The translations under genes and the position numbers were made by a program. The notes under the pieces were generated by a model, which was not told where the DNA came from, did no database searches, and worked only from the letters and a program-made list of their open reading frames with translations. A stretch of DNA of 64,000 bases from Prorocentrum cordatum (Eukaryota; Sar; Dinophyceae; Prorocentrales; Prorocentraceae). Below are positions 10,616 to 18,698 of the stretch, piece after piece (position 1 is the stretch's first letter; every line of letters starts with the position of its first letter). Location of the stretch: NCBI GenBank assembly GCA_963575745.1, contig CAUYUJ010022048.1, forward strand, positions 201,001 to 265,000, written 5' to 3'.

Positions 10616-10637
10616 CTTGGGCCAAAATGGCTACGGA
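10616..10637 (-). other. Relict dinoflagellate spliced leader (21 of 22 nt)
   Basis: On the minus strand the sequence carries the SL core CCGTAGCCATTTTGGC and continues CCAAG where the SL has TCAAG, a single T-to-C difference over 22 nt. It directly precedes the 8882-10615 reading frame in the same orientation, which is the position expected if a trans-spliced mRNA was reverse-transcribed and reinserted. Confidence 0.85.
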
Positions 10638-11160
10638 ATGAGGAGGAGGAGGTGGAGGAGGAGGAGGAGGTCAAGGTAGCCAGGTCGAATGAGTCAGCGA
10701 GCCCCCGCGGATTTCCACCTTCCCTCCCTCCCGTGACATAAAATCAAGTGTGGCACGACTTGATATTCGGATTGGAACGCATGCCCACCTAGCGAACTGG
10801 AGGCGCCCGCGCGGGGCCCCGCTTCCGAAGATTTGTGGCGAACGGAAAACTACAGGGACCTCGCAGAGGCAGAAACGGCACAAGTTCCGATTTGCGCGGC
10901 GAAGAGTAAGCATGCGCCGCGCCGATTCGTCATTGCCACTCACGCGCAAATTGGCCGGGCTGTTTTGGCGAGCACAGCATTTCACCCGCTCTCTTGCGGC
11001 CCCGCTGCCTGCGCCGCTCTTGTGCCACTCGGCGAGCGAAACATGCTCCGTGCCCACGCAGGAGAGCCACTTCCAAGCACACCGTGCACGGAGTGCGGGC
11101 GAGGACGCAGATAGAAGGAGAAAACACGCCAATAACAGAAACTTTTGACGCTCGGCACAG
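10638..11160. other. Non-coding interval
   Basis: A short GGA/GGT tract at 10638-10672 is followed by about 490 bp without a recognisable gene or repeat. Confidence 0.4.
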
Positions 11161-11260
11161 ATTTCTTGGATCCTCGCCGGGGTCCCCGGCGGCGCCTCCG
11201 GCGCCGCCCCTGGCGCGCTTCGCGCGCCAGGAAGAGGTTCCCGGCGCAGATCCAAGAAAT
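11161..11260. repeat. Nested perfect hairpins closed by a 12-bp stem
   Basis: The outer arms are ATTTCTTGGATC (11161-11172) and GATCCAAGAAAT (11249-11260). Inside are three adjacent hairpins: CGCCGGGG-T-CCCCGGCG (11175-11191), GGCGCC-TCC-GGCGCC (11191-11205) and CCTGGCGCGC-TTC-GCGCGCCAGG (11209-11231). The result is a cloverleaf-like fold. There is no coding role. It could be a foldback element end or a structured RNA. Confidence 0.75.
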
Positions 11261-11675
11261 TCGCGCGGAACGCCACAGAGATATGTTTATTGCGTGTTCT
11301 TCTTCTAGAAAAGTCGCCCGCTTGCGTGGGGTCCCACAACTTTGGTTGGTTGAAGCGCTCGGCGCCAGGGCGAGATGGACATCTTTGCCCGCTCGCAGGT
11401 CTTGGAAAACGAAGGATTGCAAAGGATTGCAACGAAGGATTGCAAAACAAACCAGGATTGCAAAAAAAACCCAGGATTGCAACGAAGGATCGCGAAAAAA
11501 CCCAGGATGTGCAATCCTTTGTTCAAGGGTTTTTTGCAATCCTTCGTTCAAGAGGCGGAGCCGGGGCGAGAACGACAGTTCGCTCTGTTTTGTGCGGGAT
11601 GTTCGCCCCGTTGCACTCCTGCCACGCATTCTGCAGCAGCGGCAGCGACGACGACAACAAAATGTAAATCTGAAG
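11261..11675. repeat. Short GGATTGCAA repeats with an inverted end
   Basis: Between about 11403 and 11515, AAGGATTGCAAA-type units recur about six times. They are followed at 11515-11548 by the complement (GCAATCCTT, twice), so the block can fold back. The flanks show nothing else. Confidence 0.55.
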
Positions 11676-12430
11676 GAGGAGGAGGAGGATGAGGAGGAGG
11701 AAGAGGAGGAGGAGGAGGAAGAGGAGGAAGAGGAGGATGAGGAGGAGGAGGAGGAGGAGGAGGATGTTCGGAGCCCCGTGGAGGTAGTTGTGTTGCCCTT
11801 GGGGGGCTGTTTTGGGGCCTCTTTGGGGCCTCTTGGGGGCCTCTTGGGGGCCTCCTGAGGCCTCTTGGCGGCCTCTTGGGGCCTCCTGGGCGCCTCTTGG
11901 AACGGAAGGCTCGGATTTTCGGTTCGAGTTCCCCCTTTTGGGCCCCTCTTGGGGCCGTCTTGAGGCCCTCTTGAGGACGTCTTGGGCGGCTCGTGGGTTG
12001 TCTTGGAGCCCTCGTGCGGGCCTCCGGGGCCGTCTTGGGGCGATCTTGGGGGCCTCTTGGATCGGGGGTCCCCAAACGGGGTGGTGACTACACCGTGCGG
12101 TGAGTCGGTGGGGATTCGGGGTCACCGCACGGTTTTGGGACTCGAGTCGTTCTCCGAGGACGTCTCGGGCGACAGGGGCCTCTGGGGTCCCAAGACCGTG
12201 CGGTGACGGACCGTTTCGGGACTCAAAACTCTTGGAACATCTCAGAGCGTCGGGAAGCAGCAAAGTAAGCGAATCCCAAAACATACAGACACCAAACGGA
12301 AATCACTAACATTTAGCTCTCCATCCTGGGAGGCCTCTAGGAGGCCTCTTGGGGCGTCTTGGACGCCTTTTCGGGCGACTGGAGGCCGGCCATCTGAGGC
12401 GTCTTGGTGCCCTCCTGGGGCCGAAAGAGT
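11676..12430 (+). repeat. (GGA)n followed by CTTGGGGCC-type degenerate repeat block
   Basis: The GGA microsatellite is at 11676-11763. From about 11800 to 12065 and again 12320-12420 the DNA is a run of CTTGGGGCCTCTTGGGGC-like 10-13-bp units. Similar blocks occur at 1370-1490, 23590-24010, 28090-28510, 42570-43140, 54860-54990, 57270-58000 and, reversed, 59015-59145 and 62200-64000. A CACCGTGCGGTGA palindrome recurs at 12090-12205. Confidence 0.65.
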
Positions 12431-13095
12431 CACGTGACAGGACACGAGGATGCACGCGTGGGAGCCCAGGGGGCACACTGCAAGCCCCAAGAGATGTGGC
12501 AAGTTGAGATTCGGGCCCTGAAACGAAGTTTTTGGATTAAAGACTGAGGCTCAGGGGTTCAGCAAGGGACTTGGGGATACTCCATGTCGTGCCACAGCGG
12601 CACTGAGGCGGATACGAATGAAACTAAGGACGGGGGTGAGGGGATAACAGAAGAGGAGGATGAGGACCAGGGGGGAGGACGAGGACGAGGATGCGGACGA
12701 GGAGTGGATGGAGTAGGATGCAGGAGAGAGAAGGGAGGAGGGATGAGGGGACAAGGACTCGGTGGCAGGGAGCCAACAGGAATGTGCAGGATGGTGGGCG
12801 AGGGCGGAGGATGGAGGGGGGGAGGGAAATGAGGGGGTCAGGAGTGACAGGAGAGGGAAAGGGCGGAAACGGGGAGGAGGAGGAGGAGGAGGAGGAGGAG
12901 GAGGAGAGGAAGCCGGAAGGAGAATGCCGCGAGGGCGAGGGCGACTGCGACGGCGACGACCTCGACGAGGAGGAGGGTGGGCCCACCCAGCTTCGGCGCA
13001 GGCGCCTGCGCCCTGGTCTCCAAGCAGCCCCTGGAGCTGACCTGGTTTCCGCTTGCGCGTGAGCCCCCGCCCCACGGGCGGCCGCCGCCACGAGC
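12431..13095. repeat. GA-rich low-complexity DNA with (GGA)n at 12873-12907
   Basis: The stretch 12600-12970 is purine-rich with a GGA microsatellite. No gene can be supported. Confidence 0.5.
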
Positions 13096-13190
13096 CGCTC
13101 GCGCCGACGTCGTCGATGCACCGCCGATGCCTCGGAAATGCATCGGCGATGCGGCGCGATCCTCCGACCTCATCTGCTCGGACGCCGTCA
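13096..13190. mobile_element. MITE-like element family A, copy 2 (left end missing)
   Basis: It contains the family core (GCCGACGTCGTCGATGCACC, ATGCATCGGCGATGCGG) and the right terminal repeat CGATCCTCCGACCTCATCTG. The matching left arm is absent, so this copy is truncated or rearranged. Confidence 0.55.
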
Positions 13191-13291
13191 GGGGGGGGCT
13201 TGAACTTTTGGAATGGGCTACGCCAAAACTGCGGCACGCTGGGCGCTTCTGGCGCCAGGAGGCGCCGATCAGTTGTTTCAGGGCAGTCAGG

Positions 13292-13453
13292 CACGCGCAG
13301 AAGGGGGGTATGGGGGAGGGAGGGATGCTTCTCAGAAGCAGCCCTGCTTCTTTTAGAAGGCGCGTGCCTTGTCTGTAGACGTAATCCTGCGCCGACTTGG
13401 AAGCAGCCTCCTTCTAAGAAGCCTTCCCCCCTTCCCGTACCCCCGTGTGCGCG
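13292..13453. mobile_element. MITE-like inverted-repeat element, family B, copy 2
   Basis: The arms are GCACGCGCAGAAGGGGGGTA on the left and the complementary CCCGTACCCCCGTGTGCGCGC on the right. The inner arms are CTTCTCAGAAGCAG and CTTCTAAGAAG, and the centre is GCCTTGTCTGTAGACGTAA. It is nearly identical in plan and length to 2652-2814. Confidence 0.65.
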
Positions 13454-13553
13454 CCGCCAAGGACGGCCGCCGCCGCAACATTGGCTCCTCGTCGTCGCTA
13501 TCGTCGCCGCCATCGCCGTCGTGCTCGTAATCCTGCAGGTGTTCCTTCTCTCT

Positions 13554-13729
13554 GGGCCTCCCAGATGGGGTCCGAGCAGGTGGGGACGGAGAATCGCGTC
13601 GCGTCGCCGATGCCTCGGCGCTGCGGCTCGATGCCGAGCCAGACTTTTTCCACGCCGACGGCGCCGATGCATCGGCGAGGCGACGCGATCCTCCGACCAC
13701 ACCTACTCGGACCCCTATCTGGCAGGCCT
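13554..13729. mobile_element. MITE-like element family A, copy 3
   Basis: The terminal inverted repeats are about 48 bp. GGGCCTCCCAGATGGGGTCC at left pairs with the right end GGACCCCTATCTGGCAGGCC, and GAATCGCGTCGC pairs with GCGACGCGATCC inside. The interior carries GCCGATGCCTCGGCG and GCCGATGCATCGGCG palindromes. Confidence 0.7.
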
Positions 13730-14460
13730 ATTATCCGTCCCTCCCTCCCTCGTACTGGTCTTCGTGGTCGTCGTTCCTCGCCTGCTCAACAATTTCAGTA
13801 TTAATGCTACTCCCCTCGCTCCCCAGAAGACCCCAAGGTCGTAGCCTGCCCTTCCCTCCGCGTATTGATTTGTTACACATAAGATCCCCCAAAAGTGATC
13901 AATTAGATTTGCGTTGCCACTCCGCACGAATTCGGCGTTCCAGAATGGCGTTCCCGCTACAGCGTTGGCTCCATTTTCTGGCTCTCTGTCCAAGTCATGC
14001 TACCACTGCAGCGTTGACCTAATTTCTTCGTTGCGCATCTTCGAACTCGTGTTCCGCTACAGCGTTGGCTCTCAGTTTGCGCTCCCGCTGTTGCCGAACC
14101 GTCCCTTTACATGGTCCGTCCTGCGTCATGCCTGGTTTCCCTCAGAACCTCTTGTCTGAGTGAGTCGTGTTCTGGACCAGTGCTGGCTTTCATGTTACGC
14201 GGTGTCTATCACACCGTCCATTTACATTGCCCGTCCTGCATCACGTTTGACTTCTCTCAGAAACTGTTGTCGAACAGCAGTCGGGTTCTCGGCACGACGA
14301 CGCTCTGCCGTGCTCTTCTACGCCGTGGTACGCCGTGTACTACCATGCATCTCGTACCCTCTCGGGATCATTGCCCTGCTCAACATCCGACTGTGCGAAT
14401 AGAGAGGAGATCTACCCCATGGTAAGGGATGGGAGGAAGGTGTAGGACGTCAGATAAGAC
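13730..14460. repeat. Non-coding interval with two-copy direct repeat (about 14106-14330)
   Basis: The segment TTTACATxGxCCGTCCTGC, then TCTCAGAA and GGTTCTCGG-like text, appears twice about 113 bp apart. A CGCTACAGCGTTGGCTC motif also recurs at 13957 and 14052. Nothing coding was recognised. Confidence 0.45.
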
Positions 14461-15278
14461 GCTTGCGCACCCAGCTTGTCCTCCTTCTCTCTCCCTCCAT
14501 CCTCCCGCCCTCATCCTCCCGCCCTCATCCTCGTCCTTCCTCCTCCTCCTCTTGCTCATCCTCTACCCTCCTGCTGCTCAGCCCCCCTCGGGTTCAGCCT
14601 CCTCTGCTCCCTGATCCTCCTCTCGGCCTTCTCGCCAGCGTTATGGCCCCTTTCCCACCACCCGTCCCAAGTCGGCGGGCGTGGGGAAGGGAGGCGATGA
14701 GGCAGATGCGAAGAGTGAAGGCGGGGTGGGAGTGGGGGAGGAAGTTTTTTGAGGAGGAGGCCTCTCCCCTGAGAGCCCGGGACCAGGGGAAAAACCCGGT
14801 TGCGCATGCCAACCGGGTTCAGATCCGGATCAGGGAAGATTTGGGGAGAAGCCTCGGATCTAGGCCTCTCCCTCAGAGCCTTCTGCCACTCCCCCTTCCT
14901 GCCTCCTGCAGTGCCTCTCTGCCTCTTCTCGCCTCCTTTCTCTCGCCTCCCCCATCCTCTCCATCCTTTCGCCCCCCCGCCTCCCGCCTGAACTGCTATA
15001 TGAGCATAACGCTCCAAACTTACGGCCCAGATGGGCCCCAGACCAGACCGCGCTGTGAAGCATGACCCCTGAGATCGGACGTTGCGAAAGATTGCAACAT
15101 CGCGAAAACTCACGACCAGAACCGACAGACCCCGCGATCCTGCGTCCTTTCGAGCAGGATCGATCTGCGAGGGTATCCCGGGGCCCGAATCTGGGCGAGA
15201 GCGAACGTCGTGAAAACTGTGCGGCGCCTAGATCTGAGAGACGTCCCCTTCCGCCTGGATCTGGATCTGAGTGGACAT
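14461..15278. other. CT-rich non-coding interval
   Basis: CT-rich (14470-14680 and 14860-14990). A short CCGGGTTCAGATCCGG-like palindrome lies near 14811-14830. No gene was recognised. Confidence 0.4.
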
Positions 15279-15500
15279 AGGCCTCCTTGATGGGGTCGGA
15301 GAGGAGGGGTCGGAGGATCGAGCCGCATCGCCGATGCATCGGCGATGCGGCTCGATGTGGAGCCCGCTTTTTTCCATGCTGGCGTCGCCGATGTATCGCC
15401 GATGTATCGCCGACGTCGCCGACGCCGATGCATCGGTGATGCATTGGCAATGCGGCGCGATCCTTCGACCCCATCTTCTCGGACCCCATCGAGGAGGCCT
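15279..15500. mobile_element. MITE-like element family A, copy 4 (best-preserved termini)
   Basis: The 222-bp element starts AGGCCTCCTTGATGGGGTC and ends GACCCCATCGAGGAGGCCT. Secondary arms, GGGGTCGGAGGATCGAGCCG and CGGCGCGATCCTTCGACCCC, lie inside. The core is ATCGCCGATGCATCGGCGAT. It is the largest copy and includes TTTTTTCCATGCTGGCGTCG, shared with copy 3. Confidence 0.72.
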
Positions 15501-16198
15501 CTAGAATCCTCTTGACCCAGGGCAAGAGCGGCCCGCGCCCGAGGTCGGTCTCCTCCTCCCGCCGATCGTCGGGGGGGAGGGGCGGGCGCGCCGCGCGTGG
15601 CGAGCGCGGCGAGCCTTGAGACGCGGGTCGATGCGAACGGGGGTCAGCCAGGGCGCCGGATCTCGCAGGATCATGCAGAACCATGGGTGCATTGACCCGG
15701 GCTGGATCTCGCAGGATCTTGCAGAATCCTGCAAAGCCCGACTGGCCCAGGTTTGGATTGACTTGGGTCAGCAGATCCCCGACGAGCACGGCGAGCCTAG
15801 GGGGTCGAGCGTTGCGTAATTGGGGGGCGGTAAATGGGGGGCGAAGCAAGATACATCTTTTTGTGCCCCATGAGGGGGTGGGACCCTAAAAGAGGAGCCC
15901 TGGGCACCCCGGGGGGGGGGGGGGGGCCCTGAAAAGGGGTGCCCTGGGCCCCAAGCGGGCACGAAAGCTGCCCGTTTCCCACTTCCCCCCCCCCCCCCCC
16001 AAGTGTCGCCCCCCAATTGTCGCCCCCCCAATTGTCGCCCCCACCCGCAGATCCGGGCGTTGCCTTTCTGTTGCCAACGGGCGTCTGCGCCTGGCTGCGG
16101 GTCCCCTCGGATTTTCGGATGGACCCGCTCCCCTCAGCACCCGTCTTGTTCATCCGGAGGCGTAGGGCGTGAGCTTGGAAAGAGGTGCGTAATTGGGG
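15501..16198. repeat. Dispersed repeat C copy 2, and poly-G/poly-C palindromic tract
   Basis: Positions 15650-15785 repeat the pattern of 2495-2630 (TCGCAGGATCxTGCA, ATTGACCCGGGCTGG). Positions 15893-15960 contain a 15-G run between GCCCTGGGCACC-like arms. Positions 16012-16048 hold AATTGTCGCCCCC-type units. No gene is seen. Confidence 0.55.
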
Positions 16199-16375
16199 AG
16201 CTGTCGGAGGTTGATGGACCTCCTGCCCTGACACGTCGACTAGCGAATTGGCCGTTTTCGGTTCGCGAGAGGGCGTCGCGGCCGTCATTTTCGCGGGCCC
16301 AGGTCCGTCGGTTTCGGTCCCAGGCCGTTTTCATTAAAGGGTGGTTCACAAAAGGGAGGCTTGTCCGCCGCCGAA
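16199..16375 (+). repeat. Dispersed repeat D, copy 1
   Basis: About 175 bp, closely similar to 23057-23235. Both contain GGAATTGGCCGTTTTCGGTTC or its one-base variant, CGTCGCGGCCGTCATTTT, CCCAGGCCGTTTTCATTAA and AGGGAGG(C/T)TTGTCC. Confidence 0.7.
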
Positions 16376-17189
16376 ACTGTGTCCCCCGCCTTCTGCGGAG
16401 TGGGCGCAGCGCTTGCGGGGCGGGAGGACGAGAGCTCGAGTAGCGGCAGGCTCTGCACATCCCTCTCCCCAGCGTTTCTTTCGCCGTTTTGCTCGTCGTT
16501 CTCCCCTATCGTCCTTCCTTCCCCGCCTAATCCCTCTCCCGCTGCCAGGTGATTCCATATTTTATGCTGTCTCATTAGTGTTCGTCACCGTGTTCTTTCT
16601 GGATGGGAAGGCTCGGACCGCGTTCTTTGCCGCATGATCCGCACATGGAGGGCTCCTTCGTCATCACGCGATCTCATTTTTTTTTCTCTCTCTCTCTCTC
16701 TCTCTGCCTTGTTGTTGCTGTGTATGTCTCCGTCTGTCTGTCTGTCTGTCTGGCTGGCTGGCTGGCTGGCTGGCTGTCTGTCTGTCTGTTTGTCTGTGCA
16801 ACGATTGCCGCACTCTGTGAGCCAATGTGGGCCAACACGCATGGACTACAAGCAAAAGCACGCGCGTGCATTGACGCAGACAACCGCACAACCACACTAT
16901 CCATAAGCACACAGGTATGGAGGTTGTAGGGTAAGGCCGATGTGAACGGAGGCCCCATGCAAGGACATTGATGCCAATGCTGTTTCGTGTCGTGTGCGGG
17001 TGAGGCGACCTTGCGCGAGGGCGCGAGAGATCTTGTTCTTTAATTGGTGGTTTTTGACATCAGGCTGTTTCGCCCCCATGTGCGTCTGCTGGTGGTTCCG
17101 TGGTTATCCCGTGGTTGTTCTGTTGCTGATCTTTGGGTCGTGTGGCGGGGCGTTGGGCCGACGACGACAACAAAACAACACAACAATAA
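16376..17189. other. Non-coding interval with (TC)n, (GTCT)n and (GGCT)n microsatellites
   Basis: Positions 16677-16707 are T and TC repeats. Positions 16730-16796 are a GTCT then GGCT then GTCT tetranucleotide array. The rest up to the LINE target site has no recognised gene. Confidence 0.6.
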
Positions 17190-17204
17190 TCGACACCGTG
17201 GAAC
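17190..17204 (+). repeat. Target-site duplication, 5' copy (LINE)
   Basis: TCGACACCGTGGAAC is repeated exactly at 22786-22800, immediately after the LINE tail. The next base (17205) is base 1 of the spliced leader. Confidence 0.93.
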
Positions 17205-17226
17205 TCCGTAGCCATTTTGGCTCAAG
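17205..17226 (+). other. Exact 22-nt dinoflagellate spliced leader at LINE 5' end
   Basis: All 22 bases agree with the DinoSL consensus (D-CCGTAGCCATTTTGG-CTCAAG with D = T). In the cell this sequence is the capped 5' end of nuclear mRNAs, donated by the short SL RNA. Here it is genomic, abuts the target-site duplication, and is not followed by the GT donor context of an SL RNA gene; the next bases are TTTGAAACGC. Confidence 0.95.
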
Positions 17227-17379
17227 TTTGAAACGCTGCCCCGGCGCTTCGAACTTGGACGCTGCCAAGGGGTTGGCCCGAGCGTCTAGAGGTTAGGCCT
17301 CACAATTCTTCTCCAGTCGTGCGCCAAAGCACGCGTCCTTCTTTCCCGCACGACGGTTCGAATTACCCCAGTTGCGCCG
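17227..17379 (+). promoter_or_regulatory. LINE 5' UTR with tRNA-like box A and box B motifs
   Basis: TTGGCCCGAGCGTCTAGAGG (17273-17292) resembles the D-arm/box A of Leu/Ser tRNAs. GGTTCGAATTACC (17355-17367) resembles the T-arm/box B. Their spacing of about 80 bp suits a class II tRNA. No convincing acceptor or T stem forms, so a decayed tRNA-derived head or chance resemblance are both possible. Confidence 0.35.
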
Positions 17380-18540
17380 ATGCCCGCTGGAGTCAAAAAG
17401 TCCATCAAGTCCGAGGCCAGGTCTCAGTCTCGGCGGCCAGTCAAGAAGAAGGAGCCCAAGTCTGAGGATGACTCGCGGTCTCCAGAACGGTACTCAATGT
17501 GCTCTACTGGCAGTCGTCGCCCCAGCACTGACTCCAGCGAGCGTCACTCGGACCGCACTCGCACCAGGAGCCGCCGCAGGGATTCTGAGATTGAGGACAG
17601 CACGGCCCCAGACAAGGCCCCTAGTTGGATGAAGCAGCTGATTGAAGGCATAAGAACCTCGAATTACCGCATCGAGGCGATGGAGCAGAACTTCGCGCAG
17701 GAGGTGCAGGTGCTTCAAAGTGCCATCTCGAACACGGATAAGAATGTCCAATCGCTCAATTTTAAGCTCCAGACCCTCGAGGCGTCCACGGCAGTCTCCA
17801 TCCAAGAGGCGGTCGCGGCGGCGGTCGACACCAAGTTGAAACGCATCGACGCGACTCTGTGTGAGCTCCAGAGTACACCTACCCCACGGTCTGGATCGAC
17901 GGCTCGACGAGCACCTACTCCTGGCCCACGCCAGGATGGTAGGCACGCAGCTATGGAGCGCGCTCACCGTGTGATCGTGGTCGGCTTCCCTCGGAAGATG
18001 ATGCAGGCCTCGCTGAGGCGCGCCGCTGATCTGATCCTGGCCTCTGGCGTTCCTCAGTCCTCCCCTCGCCCGACGGTGCGCACGTATGACATGACCAAGA
18101 AGATCACCCTTGACTTCACGGACTCGACAAAGGCCACCGACTTCCTGAACATGCTCCAGGCAGGTGCGCCAGTCCAATTCCCCGACCCGATCTACCCCCA
18201 ACAGATGATCACCCTCCGCGCCAAGAGGGACATGGCACCAGGCACGCGGTTACTCTTCCTTGCCATGGGTAAGGTTCGTGGTGTACTCGCTCCCGTAGTA
18301 CGACAGGTGGGCAAAGAAATGGGGTCCAATGGTCTTGGTGGAGATGTGTATATCCTTCGTTCGGCGGAAGACCCAGTTCAGATCTGCCACATTGACCTCG
18401 TGAACAATGAGTCTGAGCCGCCCCAGATCGCCATCCACTTTTTTCCTGATCAATTTGCGGAGTTTCAGCCGATTATTGAGCCCCACCTCCAGCGTCTACA
18501 GGAGGGGGTGGATCATTTGAATTCATCGCAGCCCTTTTAG
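17380..18540 (+). CDS. LINE ORF1 protein (RNA-binding chaperone type)
   Basis: 386 codons starting at the first ATG after the leader. Residues 1-80 are basic and Ser/Arg-rich. Residues 85-165 are a probable coiled coil (MEQNFAQEVQVLQSAISNTD followed by LQTLEAS). Residues 195-300 resemble the RRM-like core of LINE ORF1 proteins: RVIVVGFP as the first strand, later KKITLDFTDS. The C-terminal part is compact and unassigned. ORF1 proteins bind the element RNA and form the particle that ORF2p uses. The frame is open from start to stop, and ORF2 follows 158 bp later in a different frame. Identification rests on position and layout more than on a diagnostic motif. Confidence 0.8.
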   Translation: MPAGVKKSIKSEARSQSRRPVKKKEPKSEDDSRSPERYSMCSTGSRRPSTDSSERHSDRTRTRSRRRDSEIEDSTAPDKAPSWMKQLIEGIRTSNYRIEAMEQNFAQEVQVLQSAISNTDKNVQSLNFKLQTLEASTAVSIQEAVAAAVDTKLKRIDATLCELQSTPTPRSGSTARRAPTPGPRQDGRHAAMERAHRVIVVGFPRKMMQASLRRAADLILASGVPQSSPRPTVRTYDMTKKITLDFTDSTKATDFLNMLQAGAPVQFPDPIYPQQMITLRAKRDMAPGTRLLFLAMGKVRGVLAPVVRQVGKEMGSNGLGGDVYILRSAEDPVQICHIDLVNNESEPPQIAIHFFPDQFAEFQPIIEPHLQRLQEGVDHLNSSQPF

Positions 18541-18698
18541 AGAGGATGGAGACGGGTTCCAGGCTGAGGGCGCGGCGCTAGAGACACCATCAGATGAGTG
18601 TCCCCCTGCCGCGAGCCTGATCGTCACTCCTCCTAGGCGCTTTATTGCCTCTATTCCTCCCGTCCGTTGGTCTGAAGTTGTGCCTTTTCCTTCCGTCT

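Noticed and set aside
17205-17226. An SL RNA gene at this position
   Set aside because: No splice donor follows the 22 nt and a LINE leader and ORF1 do; the target-site duplication starts at base 1.
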